A stretch of 64,000 nt of DNA from Plutella xylostella. Its lineage: Eukaryota > Arthropoda > Insecta > Lepidoptera > Plutellidae. Every line of letters begins with the position of its first letter. Within the stretch, counting starts at the first letter, position 1. Below, piece by piece: positions 44,346 through 55,548 of the stretch. Under the pieces are notes generated by a model. The model was not told the DNA's origin and searched no databases. It saw only the letters and a list, made by a program, of their open reading frames with translations. Made by a program: the position numbers and the translations under genes. Location of the stretch: the NCBI RefSeq assembly GCF_932276165.1, contig NC_063982.1, forward strand, positions 5,907,501-5,971,500, given 5' to 3'.

Positions 44346-45690
44346 TTTACATTTAATAAATTATGAATCTCAAGCTATTAATTATTTAGTAACATGTTCC
44401 AATGCTCAAGTACACATAACAAAACAAAAGATAATACAATACGTAGGCAAATCAGTGAGTTTACCGCGCAGCGGTGCCGAGGCGAAACTATCTGGTATTG
44501 GTCACTTATCTAATTTATCTAATCTGTGATTGGTCAATGAGTGGACATATTGCGGAGGCTTGTCGGCTCCTGTGTGCCCACGGGCTGCTCCACCGCGCGG
44601 CGGACCGTGTCGACGTGGTGAAACATGCGATTCGTTACCTACGTCGATAAATAATTCGTTTAATACGCGTTCCTCTAATTACAGCGCCGTATTTATGGTG
44701 AAACGCGGTATAGTATCGTTTATTTACTTCGATAATGGTCCCTTGCAGTGGCAGCTAAGGGATAGGGGCGGTAATTTCCGGGAATAAAGTAACTGTGAGG
44801 GTATTTCCTTATATGATTTTCGGACGTTCTATTAACTACTAAACTAATGTACCTACTAATCTAATTTAACGACACACTTAAATGATAATAGAAAAAATAT
44901 AAACTTACAAGGATAGTTAGTTACTTACTAGGTTACTAGGTCCGAATAACGTTTTAGGGTGGATTTCTCATTAGTCAGAGATGTTATTTGAGGAATAAAT
45001 TTACCAATTTAATTGTTGCTGCTAATACAAACGTTCAGACGAGACACCATCAGAATTACTAGCCTGGTAACTTCTACCAAACCATTGAAAAATCTGCAAT
45101 TCTTTTATGTTGCTACCCTCTAAGCTATTTGTAATAAAATAAACTCCTGAAACAATTTGATAAATTCTTATTAACGTTTGTGTTTTGTTAGGATATAAAA
45201 GTATATCAGGAGTTCAGGAGCCTCCACGTGCCAAGATCCAGAGATAAGTAAAAAGTACTTCTTTTTTCTTCCTGTAGGTACATTCCTTAATGCCGTACGG
45301 CGACATCGGTATTGGAAAACTCGTCTGGCTCTTTTCAAGTATATGTATATCACCTAACTATTTGGTCGGCATGACATCGCCGTGACGTCCTTTACCGACA
45401 CAACCATTCAGAATCTCCTCTCTACTAAAGTTTTCTTTCATCCATCCTTTCCATGTGACCAAACCATCTCAACATTGTTAGGTGACTACCTACGTAAGTA
45501 CTTTATTTAAGTACGTCTTCTTTCCTTTTCTATTTTCGAAATCATTTTAATGCAAAGCCACATTGTAGTTTGTAGTTACCATACCTATACCTACAGCCAA
45601 TTAATTTTTATAAGTGTATATCCAGTACAGAAACAGGGACCTCTGTTATTATTAATACCTACGTCCGAGTTGTTACGCATACATTGCGAA
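44346..45690. other. Intergenic, nothing recognised
   Basis: No supported gene. An 85-codon plus-strand frame at 44530 has no recognisable feature. Confidence 0.35.
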
Positions 45691-45873
45691 TCAATGATTT
45701 CAAAAGGAAGGATACGCCCGTCAGAACGTTTTGTCAAATGAAAATGGCACCCGCGCGCTGGCCCTAATTCATACAAATTATGACAGATTTATGAGATTTT
45801 AGGGCCAACGCGGGGGTGTCATTTTTTAGTGCGGTTGGGCCTGTCCTTACGCTAGTAATATATAAGTCAATGT
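45691..45873. mobile_element. Foldback MITE, TTACTAGCGTAAGGACAGG family, copy 2
   Basis: Ends CAATGATTTCAAAAGGAAGG and CTAGTAATATATAAGTCAAT. Inside, ATGGCACCCGCGCG and CGCGGGGGTGTCAT form a second inverted repeat around TTGGCCCTAA/TTAGGGCCAA. Family members are also at 41709-42374 and 48818-49036. Confidence 0.72.
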
Positions 45874-46133
45874 TGCGAATGCGATTCCGTTGCGATCCCG
45901 TTGCGAGTCGCAACGATGCGCTGGTGGAATCATCGTTCATCCATCAGGAGACCCGACGGTAGAAGAGCGGACTTGTCGCGATTCTCTCGCCTTTGGAGAC
46001 ATCTACTAAGGGTGATGTGCAAACACCTGCGTACTATCGACTGTAACGACTTACTTTCCGCACTCGTATCAGAATTTACTATTTTAGTCATGGCAGTCCT
46101 ACCTAAAAGGTCAGGCAACTAATAGTAAAATAA

Positions 46134-46199
46134 ATGTCCACGCCGGGATTCGAACCCGCATCTCTGGCGTGAGAAGCGGGCGCTTACCCGACTGAACTA
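46134..46199 (-). mobile_element. tRNA-like SINE head cut by a MITE
   Basis: The minus strand carries GTTCAGTCGGGTAAGCG (A-box-like) and GGTTCGAATCC (B box). The acceptor stem and anticodon arm do not fold as a tRNA, and the 5' part is interrupted at TA 46198-46199 by the MITE at 46200. Confidence 0.55.
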
Positions 46200-46406
46200 C
46201 AGTAAAACTATAAAGTCCTGAAAACGAAAGTCGATCTTATTAATCAATCTATTATATTTATTTAAGGACAAATCTGTTATCAATCGGAATTTTATTTTTA
46301 TAATGTACCTATGCAACAGTAATGCAAATGTAAGTAAATAACTGACATTGATAAAAAGTACTTGCAAAATCGCACTCTTTATTGTCAGGACTTTATAGTT
46401 TGACTG
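46200..46406. mobile_element. Tc1/mariner-type MITE with 22-bp terminal inverted repeats
   Basis: 207 bp. Ends CAGTAAAACTATAAAGTCCT and AGGACTTTATAGTTTGACTG differ at one position. TA flanks are at 46198-46199 and 46407-46408. No coding capacity. Confidence 0.87.
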
Positions 46407-47207
46407 TAAGTAAAAGCTCTGGTTTGTCAGAATAATAACTAGTCCCTAATATAGGTATAATAAATAACTCAAGGGTGTGTTCGGATCAAAGTCTCCTTTA
46501 TTCATCTCGGTTTAATTTGCTATCAACAGGGTATTATACATGATCATAATATACAAATACTACTTATTAACATATTAAATATTAATGAATTATTATATTT
46601 ATTACCCTATTAGCTAAAATTATACTTATTATCTATAGAAGATGATCGCTTTACTACATTATCTTCCTAACTTCGACGGTAAGTTAGTATAATATTTTTG
46701 AAATAAATGCTCTCCTGTGATTCTTTTGCTAACCAGTAAGGTAAGTAGGTACCTATTCTATATCTGCAATGATCTTGATCAGGGATGCCAAATTTTGATC
46801 AATCTTTAAGGTTTATCTAAGTAGGTACCTACTTATAGGATTTATAGATCCACAGTACTTACCTAATAAAATCACAGCGAGCGCAGTATTTCTTAACTTA
46901 TAAAAAAAAACTTCATAAATCATAAAATACTTATGGCATATACTTACCATAATATCCCTACCATATACCTACATAATATAAACAACACAATAACTATGAT
47001 GCAACCCAGCCTTACTTGCACCATCAAAATTAAATAGAAAAATATTGTAAGTACTCAATAAAAGTCGAAGTTAGCCTCATCTCACTTCCCTATCAAATTA
47101 ATGTGACTCAAATGAGCGAAGTATGGGTACAATTTTCAAAATGATGTCATCATGGCGACTGTCTCTTCGGTGGCTGTAGGTGCTTGTGGAAGGAGATGGG
47201 CGGTGGT

Positions 47208-47244
47208 CTAGTCTTCCTCTTCGTATGGGTCTTCATCGCTTTTT
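47208..47244 (-). CDS. RYa: RYamide terminal exon
   Basis: 37 nt after acceptor TTTTTCCACAG. It encodes RKSDEDPYEEED and stop TAG. The acidic tail after a basic pair is plausible for a precursor end, and no other downstream acceptor in phase was needed. Confidence 0.82.
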
Positions 47245-48721
47245 CTGTGGAAAAACATATTTTCGTCACTACAGTTTCAAACCATAATAATTACTTACTT
47301 AATCTATCTAAACACGCGAAATTTCCATCCCATATACATGCGGTCATCGCGTCGCTCACACTACTCTCTAAGTATTAAGATAAGGAAGAGTCCGTAGTCG
47401 AGCTAACTTCACAGTGATTCCAAGAGTGGTTCTTTTCAACAACTCAACTCTCTCAGAACTAGCTTGCTTGTTGGGGGTGCACCAACCCGCACTAGGCCAG
47501 CGTGGTGGACTCGGCCTAAACCCCTCCTTCATTGGCAGTAGACCAGTGCCCCAGCAGTGGGGACGTGATGGATCGTGATGATGAAGTAGCTGCCACTCAC
47601 CTGGTATGATACCGTGTGGGCGCGGGGTCCACGACGGGTCCGCAGCGGTACAGCTGCGCCACCCCCGTGTACGCGCAGTGGATGGCCGCGGGGGGTGCGG
47701 GGGGCAGCGCGGGGTGCGGGGGCGGGGAGCGCTTGCCGTAGCGGCTTCCCATGAAGAACCTAGGGAGATGGAGATAAGGGCCTTTAACTACTTATTGTAT
47801 GACTTGAAGATGGTGCTGCTCAGAAAATACTTGTTTGTAAAACGGAATGTGAAAATGGATAAGAGAATTAGAGTGAAAGATGTACAAAATACAATTTTAA
47901 GGTCCCCTCGGAGGTGCAGAGTGAGGAGCGGGGGGAACGTATCTCAAGCGCGGAACGCCATTGGTGCGCGCTATGCCGGTCAGCTGTCGCTATTGGTTAG
48001 TTGCGGCATAGACTAATATGGCAAAAGGATGTGCTCGGAATCCTCTCTAACATTTCGTAAAAGTAGCACTCTGTTAGTTAGTAGGGTATTTTGGTAAAGT
48101 TACTTACTTATGTGGTTTTTAGTAAGTATACAAGCATACTGTGTTTCAGGTATACTACTACAGATGGTAATAAACTGTGGGTACGTACGTATGTACTGAC
48201 CTATCGTTGCGGGGGGTAATGACGCGTGGGGGGGAGCGGCCGTAGCGCGACCCCACCACGAACGGCGCCGGCGCAACTGGAAGAAACGCACTGTTAGGAC
48301 ACTGTGGGACGCCCTCCAGCTCCCATGGGGCAGGTGGATCAGAATAGAAGGTTGAAGAAGAGTTGTATGGCGTTGGAGAGGCATATGTCCAGCAGATGGC
48401 TAATGACGATGATGAAAGGACTTGTTTTGAATAGAACCTAATAGCATGCTCCAGATAAATTATTTAGTCCACATTAGAAATGTAGTGGTTTCCAATTGAA
48501 GAACTTTCTCGACAGTGTGCTAGGTTATCGGCTTCAGTCGGTGGCATGTAGCCAAGTTGCCGTCGGTTCCACTAGACTCTTTTGATTGTGAACCTACGAA
48601 AGTATTGCTAGAACTCTTAAGATACTACAAATGTATCTTACTCTCTGCGCGCTTGTCCTGCGCCGCCGCGGCCGTCGCCAGCAGCAGCCACAGCGCCGCC
48701 GCCCACATGCCGCCGGGAGAG
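47208..48721 (-). CDS. RYa: RYamide neuropeptide precursor, complete coding sequence in four exons
   Basis: Coding exons on the minus strand are 48708-48642, 48276-48201, 47759-47601 and 47244-47208; the first exon starts at its acceptor, 48721. Splice phases 1, 2 and 2 all agree, giving 339 nt and 112 residues plus stop. The product has a signal peptide (MWAAALWLLLATAAAA), then DKR, a first RYamide (APAPFVVGSRYG-R), a spacer, a second RYamide (NDRFFMGSRYG-KR), and a proline-rich C-terminal part ending in an acidic tail. Gly before the basic site donates the amide. FFxxxRYamide ends define insect RYamides, which signal through an NPY-like G-protein-coupled receptor and are linked to feeding and water balance. 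The gene assignment is confident; functions are from the family. Confidence 0.93.
47462..47587 (-). repeat. Interspersed repeat in the last RYamide intron
   Basis: A minus-orientation copy of the family at 28858 (CCAACCCGCACTAGGCCAGC and CAGTGGGGACGTGATGG). Confidence 0.6.
47601..47759 (-). CDS. RYa: RYamide exon with second mature peptide
   Basis: 159 nt. It starts by completing Arg, then FFMGSRYGKR, the second RYamide with a canonical Gly-Lys-Arg amidation and cleavage site. The spacer (SPPPHPALPPAPPA) and CAYTGVAQLYRC hold two cysteines that could pair. Donor GTGAGT. Confidence 0.93.
48201..48276 (-). CDS. RYa: RYamide exon with first mature peptide
   Basis: 76 nt between TTCTTCCAG and GTCAGT. 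It encodes APAPFVVGSRYGRSPPRV and the start of the next peptide (ITPRND). The first peptide ends at a single Arg (G-R-S), not a dibasic site. A 31-bp piece covering the end of this exon and its donor is copied at 48902-48932. Confidence 0.92.
48296..48416 (+). mobile_element. RTE LINE 3'-end fragment in the first RYamide coding intron
   Basis: GTTGGAGAGGCATATGTCCA then ATGACGATGATGA, the RTE ending and tail, opposite in strand to the gene. Confidence 0.65.
48642..48721 (-). CDS. RYa: RYamide exon with start codon and signal peptide
   Basis: ATG at 48708-48706, preceded by 13 nt of 5' UTR and an acceptor (CTCCTCCCCGCAG), so at least one untranslated exon lies further upstream (higher coordinates). 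It encodes 22 residues plus one base: hydrophobic signal peptide, then QDKRAE. Signal peptidase probably cuts around the AAAAQ run, and the DKR would be processed by a convertase. Donor GTAAGA. ATG is in a strongly GC-rich context. Confidence 0.9.
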
Positions 48722-48817
48722 CTGCGGGGAGGAGACTATACATCAGTATATATCTTAAGACCGATTCCCACAGCCGACAGGTGGACCCTTACCTGAACGC
48801 AGCGGATATCTCACTCA

Positions 48818-49036
48818 CATTGACTTATAATTATTACTAGCGTAAGGACAGGCCCAACCGCTCTAGAAAATGGCACCCTCGCGTTGGCCCTAAAATCCCA
48901 CATGTACTGACCTGTCGTTGCGGGGGGTAATGGTAATGACATGTCATAATTTGTTCGAATTAGGGCCAGCGCGCGGGTGTCATTTTCTTTAGACAAAATG
49001 TTCTGACGGGCGCATCCTTCCTTTTGAAAATCATTG
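48818..49036. mobile_element. Foldback MITE copy 3, carrying a fragment of the RYamide gene
   Basis: The ends (TATTACTAGCGTAAGGACAG, and CATCCTTCCTTTTGAAAATC on the other side) and inner arms (GGCACCCTCGCGTTGGCC / GGCCAGCGCGCGGGTGTC) are those of the family at 45691. Between the arms, 48902-48932 matches 48191-48221 at 30 of 31 positions, that is, the end of RYamide exon 2 with its splice donor. The element lies about 100 bp upstream of the first coding exon. Confidence 0.78.
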
Positions 49037-50320
49037 CTCACTCATTATGTACCTCATGAAGGCTGATTCACACACTGTTCAGTGCGAGTGCGAGTAGACG
49101 TAGGTACATTGCTGAGTACCTATGTATGGCATATTGAAAAGTTTTGCAATTAATTACCTATGTAGGTACTTACATACGACAAGCCCAGCAATGTAACTAC
49201 CTACGTCTAGTAAACACTCGCACTAAACAGTGTTTCAATCAGCCTTGAGGTGACTGTAAGGAGTGAGGTCCACGTTTCGGCATCGTACATAGCGGACGCA
49301 TCGCATACAGGATTCTTTGAATAGACATTCGCACAAAAGCGTCCACTTCAGCGGCATTGCCAATCAAGTCAAACATTTATGAAAATCCGTTTGTTCCGAT
49401 ATCGGTCTGTGGACGCTTACCTTTTACCGGGTATCCGGATTCCCGCGACGGGGTTTAAAAGCGCTAGTAAGTTATAGGTATAGGTATTCTTCTATCGTGT
49501 AAATGCACTAAGCTAACTTCCTCCAGTTTATGCTTAGTACTTTCGGTATAGGTATACTTTTATACTCTGTCTCGCGTTTATACCTAATATGTGCCAATTT
49601 ACGCATAGCGGTGAAGTAAACAAAGCATCTATCTATTATGGCGAACTGATTTTTCGCATTTAGCTTCTATATAAGGTGGGTCATAAATAAATAAAGCATG
49701 CGCGGCTATATACTTTCTCGCGGCATAGTGCGTCTACATTTCACTGCTCAAACGGTGTAAAAACCTTAGGTAAGTACATGGGTAATTCTTTAGAGGTACT
49801 TAGATGATCTTATGGCTTAGTTAATTAGTACTAAGTTTCATAATATTTTGTCTAATGAAGAATAGATCACTAAACACTATAATATACCAGAAGTAAACGT
49901 GACGTGTTTACATTATTGTGTTGAAAATGTATTCATGTTATTCCAAACCATTCCAGCATGGGTTTGTTAAAGTAATTAATTCAAAACCCAGGTAATCGAA
50001 TAATGCCTACGGGTGGGTATTTCTAATCGACACAGTCGGTACCTATCTAAGGTTGAGAAATAGCAAGACAATCTCTAACCAATCTAGAATACTCAGGTTA
50101 TTAATATAGTTCTGTACCTTACATCATTAAACTAAGCAGTTAAAATGTAAGCACACCAGTCAACGGTTTTGGGAGCAGTATCATTATGATAAGTATATTA
50201 TTACCTATATCGTTACAATATTGTGTTTTCAAATGGTTCACCATTTATTTCTGTAAAAATAAATAGAGGTCACTAATTTGATAAGTACCTAACTAATAAC
50301 AGCAAAAAAAAAAAAACTTA
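49037..50320. other. Intergenic, nothing recognised
   Basis: AT-rich. An approximate inverted repeat around 49070-49245 (CACTGTTCAGTGCGAGTGCG versus CGCACTAAACAGTGTTTC, with GTAGGTACATTGCTG versus CAGCAATGTAACTAC) looks like an old MITE. No gene seen. Confidence 0.45.
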
Positions 50321-50434
50321 TTCAATTCAATTCAATTCAATCATTTATTGGTAATAACTTAAATAATATTACAAGTCATTTACATAGGTATAGGTAATTG
50401 GTAATTATGCACTAGGTATAATTAAGTTACTTAT

Positions 50435-50943
50435 TAGGGCATGCAATACCGCAATACCGGTATCCGTAATACCGGGATCCCGGACAAAATTCCCGCTTTT
50501 TTCAATACCGGTATTGAAAGTTAATACCGGTATTGAAGTAATACCGGAATCGGACTTTTTTAGGCTATAAATTAAGCGATTAAGATTTAGTTAGCCTTGT
50601 GTTCCTATATACTGTGAAAGCGCACTTGTTCCCAACCGTTTAATGCAGTTTTTGGCTGCTAGAAATCTACTGTTGACTATGCGTAAACCGGCACCGGATG
50701 TAAAAAAACAATTTATTCTAAAATTTAAACTCTAAAACTTAATTCTCGTAAAAATCTACAACAAAATACAGAATATGATTGCATTTTCTTGTTTTATTTT
50801 AATGTATACAACCTTTAAACACAGTATATGCCATTTATTACAAGGAAGTCTAATACCGGTATTAATACCGGGATCCCGGTATTGAGTTGTAATACCGGAA
50901 CTCAATACCGGTATTGAAAATTGTTCCGGTATTGCATGCCCTA
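50435..50943. mobile_element. hAT MITE, copy 1 (in LINE D 3' UTR)
   Basis: 509 bp, TAGGGCATGCAATACCG at one end and its inverse GGTATTGCATGCCCTA at the other, flanked by TTACTTAT on both sides (50427-50434, 50944-50951). An 8-bp duplication indicates the hAT superfamily. ATACCGGTAT motifs near both ends may be transposase-binding sites. No coding frame. Confidence 0.92.
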
Positions 50944-51165
50944 TTACTTATACAATATAACATAGACTAGCTAAAGTAGGTAGTTATATAATTTTATTCA
51001 TAAAGTAGAAGCACTGATAGTTAGGTATTTCTTTATACATATAAATAATTTAGTTATTAGGTAGTACATCAATAGTTTTTAGGTATTACTATTCAGTAAC
51101 AACATTTCAGCATTATTTGCATATTTGCATTGTGTTTTAGTATGATAGTATCTTATTTGAAAGCT

Positions 51166-52625
51166 TTATACACACTGTTTTTCATCGTTATGAGAGTTAC
51201 TGTTGGTAGTAGGTACCAATAGTGCATGGGTTGGCGAGGTAAGGTCAAAGAACTCATTTATAGTATAGCATGCCGAATTAAGCAACATATTTTTAAGTTT
51301 TTTTGTAAAGGTGGCCTCATTTGTTTCGTTTTTAATGTTCTCAGGGATTACGTTATATATTTTTGGTCCTATTATATGGATGAGTTTATTAGACTTAGTT
51401 AGCCTGCAGCCGGGACAGTACAGCTTATCTTCACGGCGAGGGCAGGTGTTTGGACGAACATCCTTGTTTGTTGGGAAAAGGCTAAGATTACGCCTTACGT
51501 ATTTAGCTATTTCTAATATGTATAGACACGGCAGCGTTAATATTTTGAGTTTTATGAATAGTTGCTTTGCTGGGGTGTCCCAAGGTACACCCGCCATTAT
51601 GCGCAGTGCACGTTTCTGAGATCTGAAAGCACGTCCTGCATCAGTTGAGTTGGCCCAGATATCGACACCATAACTTAGTATTGAGTGGAAATATCCAAAG
51701 TAGGCTTTTTTCATGTTATCTTCAGACAATGTAGGTTTTAATCTGCTAAGAGCATAAGAGGCTGATGATAGTTTAGAACAAATATTGTCAATTTGCGGTA
51801 TCCACGTCAGGCCGGAATCAAAGGTGAATCCTAGGTATTTGACTGTGTCGACTTGAGGGACTAATAAGTTGTTACAAACGATGTTCAGTTCATGGCCTCT
51901 GGTTTTTCTCATTTGGAAGTGAGTTATGTTTGTTTTTTCAACGTTTAACGCCATTCCGTTGGCAGCGAACCAGTTAGATAGGTCGCTGATAGTTTTATTT
52001 AGTTTAGATTTAAGTTGTTCGTAACTTTCGGCGTTAACAATTACACAACCGTCGTCGGCAAAAAGAACATAATCTACGTTTTCAGACGCTGTAGTTAGGT
52101 CATTGATTAAGATTAGAAACAGGTTATTGCCCATTACCGATCCTTGGGGGACAGCGCAGGGGCCTATGGTTTCTAAGTTTGATTGTGCATTATTAACGCG
52201 TGTGCTCTGTTTACGCTCGTGTAAAAAAGATGCAATGGTTTCCAGAAAATAACCATTAACACCGTACAGTTTGAGTTTGTTTAGGATTAGTGAATGATCG
52301 ACAAGTTCGAAGGCGCGGGATAAGTCGCAGAATATGGCGGCGACTTGTCGGCCGGCGTCCAGGTGACTCATTAGTTTGGTTAAGACATCGCGAGCCGCGT
52401 GCACAGTGGATCGCCCGGCTTGGTATGCATATTGCTGCTTGTTTAGGAGATTATTTGTGTTGAAGAATAACATGAGTTGTTGGCTGATTAGATTCTCAAA
52501 TATCTTAGATATTATTGGGATTTGTGATATTGGTCTAAAGTTTTTAAGGATATGCATGTCGCCCTTCCCTTTATAGACAGGTTGAACCTTTATTATTTTC
52601 AGAGCTTCGGGGTAAATACCGCACT
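51166..52625 (-). CDS. LINE D ORF2 reverse transcriptase half
   Basis: From the hAT MITE break the frame runs uninterrupted to 51166. The open frame called from 52557 is preceded in frame by residues back to 52625. It shows NFRPISQIPIISKIFE, AIFCDLSRAFELVDH, AVPQGSVMGNNLF, the catalytic VLFADDGCV and the C-terminal CPGCRLTKSNKLIHIIGP. No stop occurs, so the reverse transcriptase was intact when the MITE landed. Confidence 0.9.
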
Positions 52626-52633
52626 GTACACAC

Positions 52634-53142
52634 TAGGGCATGCAATACCGCAATACCGGTATCCGTAATACCGGGATCCCGGACAAAATTCCCGCTTTTT
52701 TCAATACCGGTATTGAAAGTTAATACCGGTATTGAAGTAATACCGGAATCGGACTTTTTTAGGCTATAAATTAAGCGATTAAGATTTAGTTAGCCTTGTG
52801 TTCCTATATACTGTGAAAGCGCACTTGTTCCCAACCGTTTAATGCAGTTTTTGGCTGCTAGAAATCTACTGTTGACTATGCGTAAACCGGCACCGGATGT
52901 AAAAAAACAATTTATTCTAAAATTTAAACTCTAAAACTTAATTCTCGTAAAAATCTACAACAAAATACAGAATATGATTGCATTTTCTTGTTTTATTTTA
53001 ATGTATACAACCTTTAAACACAGTATATGCCATTTATTACAAGGAAGTCTAATACCGGTATTAATACCGGGATCCCGGTATTGAGTTGTAATACCGGAAC
53101 TCAATACCGGTATTGAAAATTGTTCCGGTATTGCATGCCCTA
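52634..53142. mobile_element. hAT MITE, copy 2 (in LINE D ORF2)
   Basis: Same length and, on reading, same sequence as 50435-50943, with its own 8-bp duplication GTACACAC (52626-52633, 53143-53150). It splits ORF2 between the linker and the reverse transcriptase. Confidence 0.93.
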
Positions 53143-53150
53143 GTACACAC

Positions 53151-54707
53151 TCGTTAAATAGATAACATAGTAGTGATATTAATACAGGGGGTAAATAGTC
53201 AAGTACCAGAGTAGACATGTCGTATATGTCTTTTGATTTTTTACGTTTGATGTTTTTGACTACTTTCAATATATCAAGTAAAGTAAAACATTTAAATGAA
53301 ATTGTTGGTATTTGGTCTGGTAAGTAGGTATTTAAAAATGTGATTGCCTTATTTATTTCCGGCTTAGCAGAGTTATTATTTGCTTCTATGTAGAATCGGT
53401 TTAAGGCGGCGGCGGTGGCAGCCGCGGCGTCGCGCGCGCCTTCACTGTCTACAGTATCTACCGAGGTTTTGCTAACAAGTACGTTTAGTGCATTGTTGTT
53501 TCCCGTGCGGCAGGTCTCGGATGAGATCACTTGCCATACTTTCTTACTCATGTTGCTGCCGTCATATTTTGTTATCGAGTTGTTTAGAAATTGTTTTCGG
53601 GAATTGTATAACTCGGAGTTATATTTAATTTCAAGATCAAGTAATTGAACGTTAGTTTGTATGTTACAATTCGGCTTTAATAATTCATGTTTTTTTGAAG
53701 ATATTTGTTTACGTAAGGATCTGGCGCGGTCGCTCACCCATGCACTAGAGGAACTCTTTGACGGATAAATTCTAATTGGAAAATGTACATCATACATGTG
53801 TTTAGTTATATTAATTACAGAGTTGAGTTGTTCACCAGGACAAAGATATTTTTTCATCAATGAATCCCAGTCATACATGCATAAGGCATTTGTGAAAGCG
53901 TTTATCTTGCATTCTGAAAATAGACGCGTTTGGGACGTAGGGTTGTTTTTTTTACAGTTATTATATAAGTTTAAAATTAGTATTACACCTAAATGGTCAG
54001 AAATGTTCAAGTTTATACTTTCATTTAATAAAATATCAGACTTTAGTACGTTAGTGTAAGCGTGATCGATACATGTTTTAGAAGTTTCAGTGATTCTTGT
54101 TGGAAAGTTAATCACAGAGATAAAACCTGATGATTTTACAATATCAATTAAACACTTAGAATGAGTTGATTTTACTAGAAGATTAATGTTTATGTCACCC
54201 ATAATTATGACTTTATAGTTTTGAATAGTGTTAAGTGAAAACAATTCGTTTAATTTAGAATAAAATAATGATAAGTCACCTTTAGGTTGGCGGTAGATGC
54301 ATACCACTATCAGGTCCAAACCGACACATTCAGCCGCGCAGACTTCAAAATGCATTTCAACGGAGAGTTCAGCGACCTCCTTTCGCTCGATTGTAAGCAG
54401 TGAAGGCCTGGAGTAGATGCATGCTCCCCCTCCTTCCCTGGACGGTCGGCAGTACTGGGCGCATAGCTTCAAGTTAAGTATGTTCACTTGACGTAGTTGG
54501 TAGGTTTCAAGCCAGTGTTCAGTTAGGCACAGGATATCAGCACCATCCTGCAATAAGGGCTGGAGTTGAAGTTCACATTCAAGTTTGAAGGTCTTTCTAC
54601 CTAGTCTGTTTACGTTTTGGTGGATTATTGTTACGGTCATTGACTTTGAAGTCGTTATTCTTTCACTTTTGTGAGTGTGTGTCGTCTTCCGTTGTTGTGC
54701 TGTACGT
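53151..54707 (-). CDS. LINE D ORF2 endonuclease half
   Basis: The frame contains TIIHQNVNRLGRKTF, ILCLTEHWLE, the catalytic IMGDININLL, CIDHAYTN and NISDHLGVIL, all endonuclease motifs, followed by KKSKDIYDMS as in LINE A. The open frame extends into the MITE (to 52955), and those residues are not LINE-encoded. The residues before about 54707 are encoded by element E1. Confidence 0.88.
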
Positions 54708-55303
54708 CTAGTATAGGTTGTTGATAGTTGACACAACGTTTATAGTTTCAGTTTTCTTCCATACATTTACAAGCAGCGCCTCTAGCGGAAACTATCATAA
54801 ACTAAAATTGGTAGTATGAGTTATTTCAAATCGTAGTTTTAAAAAACGAAATAAGTTTACGTGTAAATTATAGCTTTTTGGTAGTACGAGTTACATGTTT
54901 GACAGATCTTAGGTAGTCAGCTTCAACGAATTCGAAAACTTTCATAGTTGTTGCTCTCACTGAAAATTTGTAGGTGAGAAGCGTTTTTGTTGTTGGTTAG
55001 GATCTAGTTAGAATTTAATTTGTGACTATCAGCGATCATATTTTGCGTGGCGAATGGCTGCAGAGGCAGAGGAAACCCTATTAACCACTAGGAACTAACA
55101 CAAACTTAAGAATGCGGAGTAATGATGGCAGGAATAGTGCTTGTTATTAGAGATAGTTTATATTGGTTCAGTGACTGGACCCAGTAGAGTACTATGTTGG
55201 TACTGATCCCGCTTGGACGCTATTTTCAACCAAGTCCAATGCGACTGTGTCGTGAAATCTGCCTTACTGCGTCCAGGCACTGAACCAATGTATATCACCA
55301 TTA

Positions 55304-55478
55304 GGGTGCTTACATAGAGATACTGGTTACCTGTATCTACCCGTACCGGTAACCTGCTGTTTATCTTTCAGCGAGTGCGCTAGAGCATTTCACGGTTTTA
55401 AATTTCTCAGTGAGCGATACCTAATCAAGTTACCGGTACGGGTAGATACAGGGAACCCGATTCTTTACGTAAGCACCC
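55304..55478. mobile_element. Harbinger-like MITE nested in E1
   Basis: GGGTGCTTACATAGAG and CTTTACGTAAGCACCC ends, TTA on both sides. Inner arms GTATCTACCCGTACCGGTAA and their inverse make a long hairpin. The E2 copy is at about 59094-59267, with one end mutated. Confidence 0.72.
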
Positions 55479-55548
55479 TTAGAAATGAAAAATAAATATT
55501 TAAAAATAATCATTTATTACTTATATAGTTATCCATTACATAAATGGT

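Noticed and set aside
44530..44787. An 85-residue Cys/Pro-rich plus-strand protein
   Set aside because: No signal peptide, domain or splice context; probably a chance frame.
46134..46199. A tRNA gene on the minus strand (A- and B-box-like sequences)
   Set aside because: The acceptor stem and anticodon arm do not pair, and a MITE interrupts the 5' part; a SINE head is the better call.
47606..48016. A plus-strand 136-residue protein
   Set aside because: It is antisense to RYamide exon 3, which has clear splice sites and peptide motifs on the other strand.
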